From contig CAWJMN010000001.1 of assembly GCA_963844055.1 (NCBI GenBank), positions 3,410,001 to 3,474,000 on the forward strand: a stretch of 64,000 nucleotides of DNA. Reading direction: 5' to 3'. Below, piece after piece: positions 26,491 through 36,722 of this stretch. Below the pieces are notes generated by a model. It made no database searches. It saw only the letters and a list, made by a program, of their open reading frames with translations, and was not told the origin of the DNA. Positions within the stretch are counted from its first letter, which is position 1, and each line of letters begins with the position of its first letter. Source of the DNA: CAWJMN01 sp963844055 (lineage in GTDB: Bacteria; Planctomycetota; Planctomycetia; Pirellulales; Pirellulaceae). Made by a program: the position numbers and the translations under genes.

Positions 26491-27816
26491 CTACGACTTC
26501 TTCTCAAGTACCCGGCTCATTTGGCGTAGGGCCTGCTTAAGGCGGTTCTCGTTCTCTACCAGGGCCATCCTGCAGTAACCTTCACCCGCGTTGCCAAAGC
26601 CGCTTCCGGGGCTAAGTGCCACGTTGGCTTCTTCCAGCATCTTCATGGCAAATTCCACCGAGTTCATCTGGCTGCGGAACGGTTCAGGGATTTTGCCCCA
26701 AACGAACATGCCTGCCCGCGGTGTCGGCACTTCCCAGCCCTGTTTCCGCAGACCGTCCAGCAATAGGTCGCGACGCGACTGGTACAGCTTCGACTGCGCC
26801 TCGACCGCCGCATCCGTGTGCCGCAAAGCCACGATTGCTGCAATCTGAATCGCTTGGAACAGGCCGTAATCGTAATAGCCCTTGATCGTCCCCAGCGCCT
26901 TGACCATCTCTGGGTTGCCGCAGCAAAAGCCACAGCGCCAGCCGGCCATGTTATAGCCCTTGCTCATGGTCGTAAATTCAACGCCAACATCCTTAGCGCC
27001 AGGAGCCGCTAAAAAGCTTGGCGGAACATAGCCATCAAACGCTACGTCTGCGTAGGCAAAGTCGCTAATCACCATGAAGTTATATTTGCGGGCTAACTTC
27101 ACCACATCGACCCAAAATTCGGGCTCAATCGTCACGCTCGACGGATTGTGAGGATAGTTGAACACCACCACCTTCGGTGCCGGCGAAAGGCTTTCGCAGG
27201 TGAAGGCAATGTTGCTGAGAAACTTTTCCGTATTGGCCACTTCCAGTGCAATGACACTCGCGCCCGTCATCGCAATGGCATACTTATGCGCCGGGAAAAA
27301 TGGCGCAGGGATAATCGCTGTGTCGCCAGGCCCGGCCAGCGCCAACATCATGTGACTAAAGCCCTCTTTAGAGCCAATCGTCACAACGACTTCGCTTTCT
27401 GGGTCCAGTCGCACGCCAAACTTTTTGAAGTACTTGGCCGAAACCTCACGCTTCAAATTGGTGATGCCGGTTGCCTTGCTATAGCCATGGTTGTCCGGAT
27501 CGCGCGCAGCTTCGATCAATTTCTCAATGACGATGTCTTGGGGCGGCTCGCTGGGATTGCCCATCCCCAGGTCGATCACATCCTGCCCCGAGCGCCGCTT
27601 GGCGTCACGCAGCGCATTGACCTTTGCCAGCACGTAGGGGGGCAACTTCAGAATCCGCTCGGCCAACTGAATCTTGAACGGAGGATTGGCTGGTTCTGTT
27701 GCCGCAACCGCCGCCGCGCCTGCCGCTGCGACCGGAGCTGCCTTGGCAGCATTCGCAGCATCGGTGGGAGGGGTAAGTTCGGTTGATTGCGATCCAGTTC
27801 CAGTGACAGTAGCCAT
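26491..27816 (-). CDS. Class I/II PLP aminotransferase, AlaC/DapL-like
   Basis: 441 residues. An Ala-rich N-terminal extension of about 45 residues precedes a fold-type I aminotransferase: LPPYVLAKVNALR, DVIDLGMGNPSEPP, NYPHNPSS, VISDFAYADVAFDG and the PLP-lysine region TTMSKGYNMAGWRCGF. The sequence is closest in pattern to AlaC (glutamate-pyruvate aminotransferase) and LL-diaminopimelate aminotransferase; I cannot separate these by eye. The extension is low-complexity and probably unstructured. Transcribed alone, with its own terminator. Confidence 0.88.
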   Translation of the reverse strand: MATVTGTGSQSTELTPPTDAANAAKAAPVAAAGAAAVAATEPANPPFKIQLAERILKLPPYVLAKVNALRDAKRRSGQDVIDLGMGNPSEPPQDIVIEKLIEAARDPDNHGYSKATGITNLKREVSAKYFKKFGVRLDPESEVVVTIGSKEGFSHMMLALAGPGDTAIIPAPFFPAHKYAIAMTGASVIALEVANTEKFLSNIAFTCESLSPAPKVVVFNYPHNPSSVTIEPEFWVDVVKLARKYNFMVISDFAYADVAFDGYVPPSFLAAPGAKDVGVEFTTMSKGYNMAGWRCGFCCGNPEMVKALGTIKGYYDYGLFQAIQIAAIVALRHTDAAVEAQSKLYQSRRDLLLDGLRKQGWEVPTPRAGMFVWGKIPEPFRSQMNSVEFAMKMLEEANVALSPGSGFGNAGEGYCRMALVENENRLKQALRQMSRVLEKKS

Positions 27817-28422
27817 AATTCCTTCAATCCTTAAGTCCCTTCGCGATCGCTTCCCAGAGGAAACGAGTCCAGCCTAACTCCTATAAACATAACCATCGGC
27901 AAAGTTGTAGAAAACGGGCAAACCAAAACACCAAATCCTTCATTCCCAGCAAGAAGTGCCTCCAAGTAGGCCCAAGGTTCGCCCCAAAATCCCAAACGCC
28001 AACCAATTACCCACCTGTTTTAGCTATCACCGTTTCATCCCAACCTACGAATTCCTCGCAAACCACGCAGTCTTCGGCCCCCGTTTTCTCTCCAAAATCG
28101 TTCCATTTTTTTCAGGTTCCACCAGACAGTTAGTTCTCACTTTTGCTTGACTGGCCATCACGTGCAGCCCACACGTGCCCGCGGGGACAGCCGCTGGTGC
28201 ATTGAAATCCAATTCCACCAGCATCCAAGTAACGAACCTTCAACCGGGGGGTGCACTCTTCAACGAACCCTTCGCACACGGCGGTTCGCGGAATACAATC
28301 TGGCTCCTGCATGAGGAAGGCCTTCGCTCTTTCGAGCTTCGCATTCGCCCCATCGAATTCCACTCTTTGCATTTACGGTTCCTTCTTCGCTACTTTCCGA
28401 TCACCAAAGCCCCTCCCAATTC
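27817..28422. other. Divergent intergenic region, about 600 bases
   Basis: Between the aminotransferase (minus) and the YhaM-like gene (plus). C/A-rich. Only short ORFs with unlikely composition; I see no RNA gene, repeat or terminator. Confidence 0.35.
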
Positions 28423-29391
28423 ATGACGCGAAAATTCATTAGCAGCATCACCGAACGCGAAAACATCGACCAAGTGTTCCTCGTTTCCGAAAAACAGCTG
28501 CGAGCCAATCGAAACGGCAACAGCTATCTGCAACTTCGCCTAGCCGACAAGACCGGCTCCGTCATTGGAATGCTTTGGAATGCAGGGGATGCGGTTTTCA
28601 ACAGTTTTGAAAACGGCAACTTCCTTCGCGTGCAAGGGACAACGCAGGTCTACAACGGCAACCTGCAGATGATTGTCACACGCGTAGAAAAAGTAGATCG
28701 CAGCACCATCGACCTTGCAGACTTTGAAACGGTCAACTCCGCCGAAATCGAAAAACTCGCGGCCAAACTCGCCGAGATCCTCCGCAGCATCCGCAACGTT
28801 TACTTGCGACAACTTGCCGAACGGTTCTTGGCGGATGAAGCCTTCATGGCAAAGTTTTGTGCCGCACCCGCCGGCGTCAAGAACCACCATGCACATCGCG
28901 GCGGCCTCCTCACACACGTCGTTAGCCTGATGGAAGTCTGCCGCTCGGTGGCACCGCACTATCCCGAAGTGGATCCAGAACTGCTGCTCGTCGGTGCCTT
29001 CCTGCACGACGCGGGAAAAATTGACGAGCTTACCTATGACGGTGAACTCGGCTACAGCGATGAAGGGCAGCTCATCGGCCACTTGGTAATGGCCGTGGGA
29101 ATGGTAGACAGCAAAGTCGCCGAAGTTGAAAAGCTCTCCGGCCAAGCCTTCCCCACCGAACTGGCCCTGCGGATCAAACACATGGTCGTAAGCCACCATG
29201 GCGAATACGAATTCGGCAGTCCAAAACTTCCGATGACCATGGAAGCCTTGGCCCTGCATCATTTGGACAACCTCGACGCCAAACTTTTTGCCGCCAGCCA
29301 GATCCTCAAGGAAGACCTCAACTCGGAAAGCCCCTGGACCAGCTACAACGCGCCGCTGGCTCGCAAGTTCTTCAAAGGCAAACGTACCTAG
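28423..29391 (+). CDS. YhaM-like 3'-5' exoribonuclease (OB-fold plus HD domain)
   Basis: 322 residues, close to YhaM of Firmicutes. N-terminal OB-fold nucleic-acid-binding domain at about 15-100 (GNSYLQLRLADKTGSVIGMLW). The HD phosphohydrolase domain has HRGGLLTHVVSLMEVC near 158, LVGAFLHDAGKI near 187 and later HMVVSHHGEYEFGSPK, giving the metal ligands. Predicted cytoplasmic and acting on single-stranded RNA or DNA ends. Alone on the plus strand. Confidence 0.87.
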   Translation: MTRKFISSITERENIDQVFLVSEKQLRANRNGNSYLQLRLADKTGSVIGMLWNAGDAVFNSFENGNFLRVQGTTQVYNGNLQMIVTRVEKVDRSTIDLADFETVNSAEIEKLAAKLAEILRSIRNVYLRQLAERFLADEAFMAKFCAAPAGVKNHHAHRGGLLTHVVSLMEVCRSVAPHYPEVDPELLLVGAFLHDAGKIDELTYDGELGYSDEGQLIGHLVMAVGMVDSKVAEVEKLSGQAFPTELALRIKHMVVSHHGEYEFGSPKLPMTMEALALHHLDNLDAKLFAASQILKEDLNSESPWTSYNAPLARKFFKGKRT

Positions 29392-29816
29392 CCTCTACCC
29401 CCTGACGAGACGCCAGGGCGATCGTCAATTGGGCACATACGCGCAGTGCACGCTGCGCACCGCGCACTGCACACACACCCGCGTCTTGAACCGCGCGCCA
29501 ACTAGAAAAAGTCACCCAGTTTTTAGGCGTTTTTGGGCCTTCGCCAAATGCAAATACTCTAGCCTCCAAGGAAATGTCGACTTACAATAATAGATGTTCC
29601 GACATGCATCGGAACTAGGCTTTCTGGATGGCTGCTCGCAATCGAACGTCGATTTCAGCAGCAAAAAAGAAGCACCTACCCACCCCCAAAACTTCCCGCC
29701 CCAAGTTCATTGCTGTTCTATTGCCCTTCGGAACAAGGCATCATTCGCGAAGAAACCATCCTTCCCGTATGATAGAACCCCAATACGATCCAATCGCTTG
29801 CCTCAAGGGATTTTCC
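29392..29816. other. Intergenic region before the second cytochrome-like gene
   Basis: About 425 bases. It contains a 7-bp inverted repeat GCAGTGC/GCACTGC at 29443-29470 followed by an ACAC run, with no T tract. The reading frame of the next gene is open back to 29628, but that stretch has unlikely composition for coding. Confidence 0.35.
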
Positions 29817-32800
29817 ATGTCGAGCTACCGGTTCCTTAAAATTGTGTGTTTGGTCACCCCACTAGCGCTTTGCATCGGTTCACTCTCTCCGGCCGATGTG
29901 CTGGCAGCAAACCCCATCAGCTACAACCAAGATGTTCGCCCGATCTTGGCCGAGCATTGCTTTGCCTGCCACGGTGCAGATAGCGCCTCTCGCAAGGCAG
30001 ACCTGCGTCTGGACAAGCGCGAGGCGGCTCTTGAATCCAACGCTTTCGTTCCCAGCAAGCCCGACGAGAGCGAACTGATCAAGCGGATCCTCTCCACCGA
30101 TCCTGAAGTGGTGATGCCACCACCTTCGACTCGCAAAACACTTAAGCCCGAACAGATCGCTACCCTGCGCCAATGGATCGAAACCGGGGCAGAGTACCAA
30201 GCCCACTGGTCTCTAATCCCACCACAGCGTCCCGCGCTCCCCGCCGTCAAAAATGCCAACTGGCCCAAAACCCCCATCGACTACTTCATACTGGCGAAGC
30301 TAGAGGCTCGCGGGCTTACTCCCGCCGCTGAGGCCGACCGCCATACGCTCGCTCGCCGTGTCAGCCTCGATCTAACGGGCTTGCCCCCATCGCCCGAAAT
30401 CGTTCAAGCCTTTGTCGACGACAAGAGTGACAACGCTTACGAAAAGCTGGTCGACAAATTGATGGAATCCAAAAGCTGGGGCGAGCACCGCGCTCGCTAC
30501 TGGCTAGACCTCGCTCGCTATGCAGACTCTCACGGCATTCACTTCGATAACTTCCGCGAGATGTGGTCCTATCGCGAATGGGTGATCAACGCCTTCAACC
30601 GCAATATGCCGTTTGACCAATTCACCACGGAGCAACTCGCCGGCGACTTGCTCCCCAATCGAACCCTGGCACAACAAATCGCGTCAGGTTTCAATCGCTG
30701 CAATATCACCACCAGCGAAGGGGGAGCGATCGATGAAGAATATCGGGTCCTCTACGCTCGCGATCGGACGGAAACCACCGCCCAAGTTTGGATGGGTCTA
30801 ACCGCCGGCTGTGCCGTTTGTCACAACCACAAGTTTGACCCGCTATCGCAGCGTGAATTCTATGCAATGAGTGCCTTCTTCAATAACACCACGCAAAACG
30901 CGATGGACGGCAATATCAAGGACACGCCACCTGTTGTCTTTGTCCCCAGTGAAGCCGATGCTGCTCGCTGGAGCGATTTGGATAAAGAATTGACGGCCGC
31001 ACGCCAAGCCCTAGAGGCTCGCAAGGCAGCCGGCCGACCAGACTTTACCGCGTGGCTCGCCAGTGATGCTGCCAACAAAGTCGCCAGCAGCATTCCGACC
31101 AATGGCCTCAAACTTCTCGCACCTTTGAGCGAAGGGGAGGGGGGAAAGATCGCTTTCACTGTGAATGATCAACCGGGCCAAGCAGAAGTTCCTTCGGGTG
31201 CCGCTTGGGAAGCGGGGACCATTGGTGCCAAGGCCCTGCAAGTAGTGCCGGGCGAATCCTTCGCCATTCCTACGGCAGGCGACTTTGAAAAAGACCAAGC
31301 CTTTAGCTTTGGTGCCTGGATTTTTTATCCCGAAGGAAATCCCACTGGCTCGGCCATTGCTCGAATGGATGACCAAAACAACTACCGTGGCTGGGACCTC
31401 TGGATCGAGAACGGCCTGCCTGGCATGCACTTGATCAACAACTGGGAACTCAACGCACTAAAGGTTGTTTCGCAAACTCCGCTCAAGCCCAAGACCTGGA
31501 GCCACGTATTCATTACCTACGATGGCAGCAGCAAGGCCGAAGGCGTTGCCATCTATATCAATGGCGCTCGCCAAGGTGTTCGCATCCAAAAGAATGCCCT
31601 GACCGCCAGCACCAAGACCAACGTTCCACTCAAGATCGGCCAGCGTCATACGGCCAGCCGTCTTAATAACCTTCGTCTTCAAGACCTCCGCATTTACGAT
31701 CGTGCCATGTCTCCCCAAGAGACCGAGCAACTGGGTAAGGGCTCGCGGATCGCCAGCCTTGTCGCCAAGCCTGCTGATAAGCGTGCGGCAGAAGAGACCG
31801 AAGAGCTCTATGCCTTCTGGCTTGCCACCACCGATGCGGCCGCTATCGCCCAATCGGCAAAGATTGGCCAGCTAGAGGCAGAGCAGGGTGCTATTCGGGG
31901 CCGTGGCACCGTTGCCCACGTCATGCAAGAGAAGGGAGATGCCGCAATGGCGTTCGTCCTCTTCCGTGGCGAATACGACAAGCGTCGCGACGAAGTGAAG
32001 CCGGAGACTCCGACGGCCTTACCGCCGTTCCCTGCGGAACTCCCTCGCAATCGCCTCGGATTTGCTCAGTGGCTCCTGTTGCCACAGCAACCACTCACCG
32101 CACGCGTTGCCGTCAACCACTACTGGCAAGAACTGTTTGGAACCGGCATCGTTTCCACCTCGGGAGACTTTGGCGTCACCGGTGAACTACCATCTCACCC
32201 TGAACTACTCGACTGGATGGCAGTTGAGTTCCGAGAACAGGGCTGGGACATCAAACGCTTCTACAAGATGCTGGTCATGTCGGCTACCTATCGTCAGGCC
32301 GCCATCACGACAACGGAAAAGCTCGAAAAGGACCTCGCAAATCGCCTCCTTTCACGTGGACCTCGGTTCCGGATGGATGCAGAAATGGTCCGCGATTACG
32401 GCCTAGCTGCAAGTGGACTACTCGTCAACAAAATTGGTGGTCCTAGCGTCAAGCCTTATCAGCCCACCGGTGTCTGGGAAGCGGTTGCCATGATCGGCAG
32501 CAACACCCGTGACTACGTTCCCGATCAAGGGGAAGGGCTCTACCGTCGCAGCATGTATACCTTTTGGAAACGAAGTGCACCGCCTGCATCGATGGACATT
32601 CTCAACGCTCCTAGCCGAGAGACTTGCACCGTTCGACGTGAACGGACCAATACGGCACTCCAAGCCCTGGTCACCTTGAACGATCCGCAACTTGTTGAAG
32701 CGGCCCGTCACCTAGCCCAACGGGCAATCCTTCATGCCCCCAATGATTCTCAGCAGCAACTGGCGTTCGTCGTCGATGCGGTACTTTGTCGTCCGCTCAA

Positions 32801-32996
32801 GGAAGACGAGCTAAAGGTTGTCACGGCAAGCCTTGCCGACTTGACCGCCTTTTATGCCTCGCATGATGCAGAAGCCAAAGAGCTGATTACGGTCGGTGCT
32901 TCCAAGCCCGACTCGCGGCTTGATGCCAAACAACTTGCTCCTTTGACAATGCTAGTCAATGAACTTCTCAACTTGGATGAAGTTCTGTGTAAATAA
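29817..32996 (+). CDS. PSCyt1/DUF1549/LamG/DUF1553 planctomycete cytochrome-like protein
   Basis: 1059 residues from the ATG at 29817, which follows AAGGGA and begins a signal peptide. The frame stays open upstream to 29628 but that start would hide the signal. Domains: heme motif C-F-A-C-H at 48-52, DUF1549 at about 150-350 with a second C-A-V-C-H, a LamG/concanavalin-like sugar-binding domain at about 440-630 (FSFGAWIFYPEG, WDLWIENG, WSHVFITYDG), and DUF1553 at about 690-970. It differs from the copy at 5307 by the inserted LamG domain, suggesting direct polysaccharide contact. Paired with the DUF1501 gene 54 bases downstream. Confidence 0.9.
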   Translation: MSSYRFLKIVCLVTPLALCIGSLSPADVLAANPISYNQDVRPILAEHCFACHGADSASRKADLRLDKREAALESNAFVPSKPDESELIKRILSTDPEVVMPPPSTRKTLKPEQIATLRQWIETGAEYQAHWSLIPPQRPALPAVKNANWPKTPIDYFILAKLEARGLTPAAEADRHTLARRVSLDLTGLPPSPEIVQAFVDDKSDNAYEKLVDKLMESKSWGEHRARYWLDLARYADSHGIHFDNFREMWSYREWVINAFNRNMPFDQFTTEQLAGDLLPNRTLAQQIASGFNRCNITTSEGGAIDEEYRVLYARDRTETTAQVWMGLTAGCAVCHNHKFDPLSQREFYAMSAFFNNTTQNAMDGNIKDTPPVVFVPSEADAARWSDLDKELTAARQALEARKAAGRPDFTAWLASDAANKVASSIPTNGLKLLAPLSEGEGGKIAFTVNDQPGQAEVPSGAAWEAGTIGAKALQVVPGESFAIPTAGDFEKDQAFSFGAWIFYPEGNPTGSAIARMDDQNNYRGWDLWIENGLPGMHLINNWELNALKVVSQTPLKPKTWSHVFITYDGSSKAEGVAIYINGARQGVRIQKNALTASTKTNVPLKIGQRHTASRLNNLRLQDLRIYDRAMSPQETEQLGKGSRIASLVAKPADKRAAEETEELYAFWLATTDAAAIAQSAKIGQLEAEQGAIRGRGTVAHVMQEKGDAAMAFVLFRGEYDKRRDEVKPETPTALPPFPAELPRNRLGFAQWLLLPQQPLTARVAVNHYWQELFGTGIVSTSGDFGVTGELPSHPELLDWMAVEFREQGWDIKRFYKMLVMSATYRQAAITTTEKLEKDLANRLLSRGPRFRMDAEMVRDYGLAASGLLVNKIGGPSVKPYQPTGVWEAVAMIGSNTRDYVPDQGEGLYRRSMYTFWKRSAPPASMDILNAPSRETCTVRRERTNTALQALVTLNDPQLVEAARHLAQRAILHAPNDSQQQLAFVVDAVLCRPLKEDELKVVTASLADLTAFYASHDAEAKELITVGASKPDSRLDAKQLAPLTMLVNELLNLDEVLCK

Positions 32997-33050
32997 GTGT
33001 GCGATGGTGTGTAGATTTGAAGTTTTCCCTTAATCTGCCGTGAGGCTACC

Positions 33051-34517
33051 ATGGATCCTATTCAAGACTACGTTCGCTCGCTCACTCGCCGGCACTTCTT
33101 CGGTCAAGGAGCTTCCTGTATCGGGGCTGCTGCACTTGCAAGCCTGCTTGGAAAAGCACACGGTGCAGATTCCACAGGCACCGGCCCCGCGGCAGGCAAA
33201 CTTCCGGGCCTGGCTCACTTCGCCCCGAAGGCCAAACATGTGATCTACCTGCACATGGTAGGTGGACCGCCACAGATGGACCTTTATGACTACAAGCCAG
33301 TCATGAAGGACTGGTTCGACAAGGACCTGCCCGATACGGTCCGCATGGGACAACGTCTCACCACGATGACTTCGGGACAAGCTCGGTTCCCCATCGCTCC
33401 AAGCAAGTTCAAGTTCACCCAGGCAGGCCAATCTGGAATGTGGGTTTCCGAACTCCTTCCGTACACGGCCAAGATGGCTGACCAGATGTGCTTCATTCGC
33501 ACGATGCACACCGAGGCCATCAACCACGAGCCTGCCATCACCATGATGCAGACCGGTAACCAGATCACAGGGCGCCCTTGCCTTGGGGCCTGGGCCTCAT
33601 ACGGGCTGGGATCGCTCAACGCAAACTTGCCGACGTTTGTGGTGCTCGTGGCAAAGCCCACCAATACCGAACAGGTGCAGGCTATTTCGGCTCGCCTTTG
33701 GCAGTCAGGCTATTTGCCAGGCATCCACTCCGGAACCGCCTTCCGCGCCGGTGGCGATCCTATCCTCTACATCAACAATCCGCCTGGGGTTCCTGCCGAG
33801 GTTCGCCGCAAGACGCTGGATGGACTAAAGTCGCTTAACCAAATGAACTACGCGGCCGTCGGTGATCCCGAAACCAACACCCGCATCGAGCAGTACGAAC
33901 TCGCCTTTCGGATGCAGTCCAGCGTCCCAGAGCTCACCAACCTCAGTGATGAGCCGGAACACACCTACGAACTCTATGGACAAGAGGCCAAAAAGCCTGG
34001 CTCGTTTGCCCATACGGCATTGCTTGCCCGCCGCATGGTGGAACGAGGCGTCCGCTTCATCCAGGTCTATCACAACAACTGGGATACGCATGCCAACGTT
34101 GCAGGGCGTCTGCCGGATCAATGCCGCGACGTCGATCAACCTTGCTGGGGGCTCGTGCAGGATCTCAAGGCTCGTGGGCTGCTCGATGAAACCCTCATCA
34201 TCTGGGGCGGAGAGTTCGGCCGAACGATCTACTCTCAAGGTGGCGTGACGATGCAGAATTACGGGCGAGATCACCATCCTCGCTGCTTTACGATGTGGAT
34301 GTGCGGCGGTGGATCACGCCCCGGACAAATCTACGGCGAGACCGATGATTTCTCGTACAACATCGTCAAAGACCCCGTCCATATCCACGACTTCCATGCG
34401 ACGATCTTGCATCTCCTTGGATTTGATCACGAGCGGCTCACGTTCCGCCACCTTGGTCTGGATCAACGCCTTACCGGTGTTGAACCTTCGAAGGTTATCA
34501 AAGAGCTTTTGGCGTAG
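33051..34517 (+). CDS. DUF1501 protein with Tat-like signal
   Basis: 488 residues. N-terminal RR signal (TRRHFFGQGASCIGAAALASLL). Family landmarks: HMVGGPPQMDLYDYKP near 66, IWGGEFGRTIYSQG near 386 and YGRDHHPRCF. It is the partner of the cytochrome-like protein upstream, 54 bases away, and is clearly a paralogue of the protein at 7717. Predicted exported with a phosphatase/sulfatase-like fold; activity unknown. Confidence 0.9.
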   Translation: MDPIQDYVRSLTRRHFFGQGASCIGAAALASLLGKAHGADSTGTGPAAGKLPGLAHFAPKAKHVIYLHMVGGPPQMDLYDYKPVMKDWFDKDLPDTVRMGQRLTTMTSGQARFPIAPSKFKFTQAGQSGMWVSELLPYTAKMADQMCFIRTMHTEAINHEPAITMMQTGNQITGRPCLGAWASYGLGSLNANLPTFVVLVAKPTNTEQVQAISARLWQSGYLPGIHSGTAFRAGGDPILYINNPPGVPAEVRRKTLDGLKSLNQMNYAAVGDPETNTRIEQYELAFRMQSSVPELTNLSDEPEHTYELYGQEAKKPGSFAHTALLARRMVERGVRFIQVYHNNWDTHANVAGRLPDQCRDVDQPCWGLVQDLKARGLLDETLIIWGGEFGRTIYSQGGVTMQNYGRDHHPRCFTMWMCGGGSRPGQIYGETDDFSYNIVKDPVHIHDFHATILHLLGFDHERLTFRHLGLDQRLTGVEPSKVIKELLA

Positions 34518-34555
34518 CGACTTGCTCCTCCCACCATCAAGGAAGCGATTTTCTC

Positions 34556-35704
34556 ATGGGCCGTACAATCAACGCTCATGCCGAGGTCATTGTGCTTGGC
34601 TGCGGCGGTGTGGGGAGTGCAGCGGCGTATCATTTGGCAAAGCGAGGCATCCAGGTCATTGCCCTGGATCGCTTCGCAGGGCCGCATGACCATGGAAGTT
34701 CTCATGGCGAAACGCGAATCATTCGCCAAGCCTATTTTGAACACCCGAACTATGTTCCCCTTTTGTTTCGTGCATATGAACTCTGGCACGAACTAGAAGC
34801 ACACTGTCATCGGCAGCTGTTCTATCCTGTAGGCCTGCTGCAAGTGGGCAGTGAAGAGGGGCCTGTCCTTAGCGGTCTAAGGGCCAGCAGTCAGCAGCAC
34901 AATCTGCCGCTAACGGAACTAACCGCCAAGCAAATCGAGGCTCGCTATCCGGGCGTTTCTGTTCCTGCTGGCATGTCAGGCCTGCTGGAAGAGGCGGCCG
35001 GCTACTTGCGAGTCGAAGACTGCGTGAGAGCGCATCAGCAGGCGGCTGTCGCGGCTGGTACCACCATGCAAACCGATTTCAGCGTCACTGCCTGGGAAAG
35101 CCTGCCACAACACATTGCCGTCCACACAACGCGCGGCACATTCACTTGCAACAAGCTGGTCATCACAGCCGGCCCGTGGGCACCGCAGCTATTGCAGTCG
35201 TTGAATGTGCCGCTCAGCGTACGCCGCAAGCATGTTTACTGGTTCCATTCGAGCACTACCGGCGTCTATTCGGCCAGCCAACAGTTTCCTACGTTCCTCT
35301 TCGACCTACCGGAAGGATGCTTTTACGGCTTTCCCGTCATCGACGAACTGGGCCTGAAGACGGCGGAACATAGTCGCGGTGAATCGGTGGAAGATCCACT
35401 CGTCGATGATTGCCAATCGGATGCAGAAGATCTACAGCGTGTAGAACAGTTTTTGTCGCAATGCATGCCGCAAGTTTCGCACGAAATCGTGCAGCAAAGC
35501 GTCTGTTATTACACAATGACTCCGGACGAGCACTTCCTTATCGATCGCCACCCCCAAGATTCCCGAGTCTGCTTTGCAGCTGGTCTATCGGGACATGGTT
35601 TTAAATTCACGTCGGTACTGGGAGAGATACTCGCCGACCTCGCCCTTAACCAAGGAACGTTACTGCCGGCGCAGTTTCTGGAAGCCAAGCGGTTTTCGAA
35701 TTAA
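34556..35704 (+). CDS. solA: SolA-like flavin-dependent sarcosine / N-methyl amino acid oxidase
   Basis: 382 residues, typical for monomeric sarcosine oxidase or N-methyltryptophan oxidase. The FAD Rossmann motif VIVLGCGGVGSAAAYHLAKRG is at about 11-31, followed by FAGPHDHGSSHGETRIIRQAY. The covalent-flavin cysteine lies in SVCYYTMTPDEHFLID near residue 322, and SGHGFKFTSVLGE closes the domain. It oxidises N-methyl amino acids, giving formaldehyde and hydrogen peroxide. It is 38 bases after the DUF1501 gene on the same strand, though no metabolic link is obvious. The precise substrate is not determinable. Confidence 0.87.
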   Translation: MGRTINAHAEVIVLGCGGVGSAAAYHLAKRGIQVIALDRFAGPHDHGSSHGETRIIRQAYFEHPNYVPLLFRAYELWHELEAHCHRQLFYPVGLLQVGSEEGPVLSGLRASSQQHNLPLTELTAKQIEARYPGVSVPAGMSGLLEEAAGYLRVEDCVRAHQQAAVAAGTTMQTDFSVTAWESLPQHIAVHTTRGTFTCNKLVITAGPWAPQLLQSLNVPLSVRRKHVYWFHSSTTGVYSASQQFPTFLFDLPEGCFYGFPVIDELGLKTAEHSRGESVEDPLVDDCQSDAEDLQRVEQFLSQCMPQVSHEIVQQSVCYYTMTPDEHFLIDRHPQDSRVCFAAGLSGHGFKFTSVLGEILADLALNQGTLLPAQFLEAKRFSN

Positions 35705-35742
35705 CGACAAGCACGTCGATGTTGCACAAGCGGTCAACTCGA

Positions 35743-36663
35743 TTACTGCCAATCCTTGCCGTTGAGCTTGAGACGAGGCAATGCTTGACGCAGCTTTGCA
35801 AGTTGCTCTGGCGATAACATCTTCTCATCCAAGAACAAGAACTGCAACTCCGAACAGCCGGCAAGCGCATCCACCGCTGCGTTGGACAGGGGGATCGCTG
35901 GCAACTCTAATAGCGTCAGGCGTCCGCCAGCGGCTAGTTTCTCTACCCCTACGGTTGTCACCTTCGTCTTTCCCAAAAAGACAGCGGTCAGTTCGCAGCT
36001 TCGAGCACGTCCATGCGTGGCAATGCGGATAAGCTGCTCTAAATCTTCGTCGGAAAAACTCGCTCTTTCCACCTGACAGGTAATCGAGCGGCCATTCACC
36101 GTCCCCATGTAGGCGGCCCCATCCTGCATCACCGCTTCGAGCCGCTCTTTTAGCTCTAAGTTTGTTGCGTGCCACTCCTGCGTTTGACGAATCGTATGGG
36201 CTACCACCGCAGCAAACATGCAAAAGAGGGTCATGCACATAAGCATCGCCCCAAGCCCCAGTCGCAAACGCAATTCTCCCGTCAAGATGCGCTGCCGCTG
36301 CAGCTCAACCACCACCACCAAGTACCCCATCATCCCAAACAGGGGAATGACAATCGGCCCAATAGTCATCGGCATTTTCTGCCACCACGAAATCCAGGCT
36401 CCAATCAGCGTTTGCACGGAAAACATAGCCAGCAAGTAAAGGCCAACGTTTGTCCAGCGCACATACGGCCGGCCCATTACCTCCTTCACCCACAGTCCAG
36501 CGAACTTCGGCGCACCAGAAGCGACTGGCTTTGCTCCGTCATCGTCGGGTCTCGTCTCTTGTGCCATGAAAGCCCGTCCAGCGGGAAATCGAGTGCCTAT
36601 CGGCCGCTTGTTGCCTCTACTCGCAGGGGCAAAAACGTAGTACAACCAATTGAAGATCCTCAT
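35743..36663 (-). CDS. Membrane protein with C-terminal leucine-rich-repeat-like domain
   Basis: 306 residues from the ATG at 36663 (a TTG is one codon earlier; the ATG at 36567 would remove a basic N-terminus). Three hydrophobic segments at about 75-95, 100-118 and 135-158, a short helical linker, then two to three degenerate leucine-rich repeats in the last 90 residues (LTLLELPAIPLSNAAVDALAGCSELQ). Leucine-rich repeats usually bind proteins. No enzyme motif. It converges with the oxidase gene. Confidence 0.65.
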   Translation of the reverse strand: MRIFNWLYYVFAPASRGNKRPIGTRFPAGRAFMAQETRPDDDGAKPVASGAPKFAGLWVKEVMGRPYVRWTNVGLYLLAMFSVQTLIGAWISWWQKMPMTIGPIVIPLFGMMGYLVVVVELQRQRILTGELRLRLGLGAMLMCMTLFCMFAAVVAHTIRQTQEWHATNLELKERLEAVMQDGAAYMGTVNGRSITCQVERASFSDEDLEQLIRIATHGRARSCELTAVFLGKTKVTTVGVEKLAAGGRLTLLELPAIPLSNAAVDALAGCSELQFLFLDEKMLSPEQLAKLRQALPRLKLNGKDWQ

Positions 36664-36722
36664 CAATCTAGCTGAAGAGCTACGTTGATTCCAATTCTTC
36701 CCTTATTTTATTTCACGCTGCC

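Noticed and set aside
27148..27786. 212-codon plus-strand ORF opposite the aminotransferase
   Set aside because: Antisense shadow of a strongly conserved gene; high Arg/His content typical of such shadows.
29443..29470. GCAGTGC/GCACTGC inverted repeat as YhaM terminator
   Set aside because: No T run follows on either strand.
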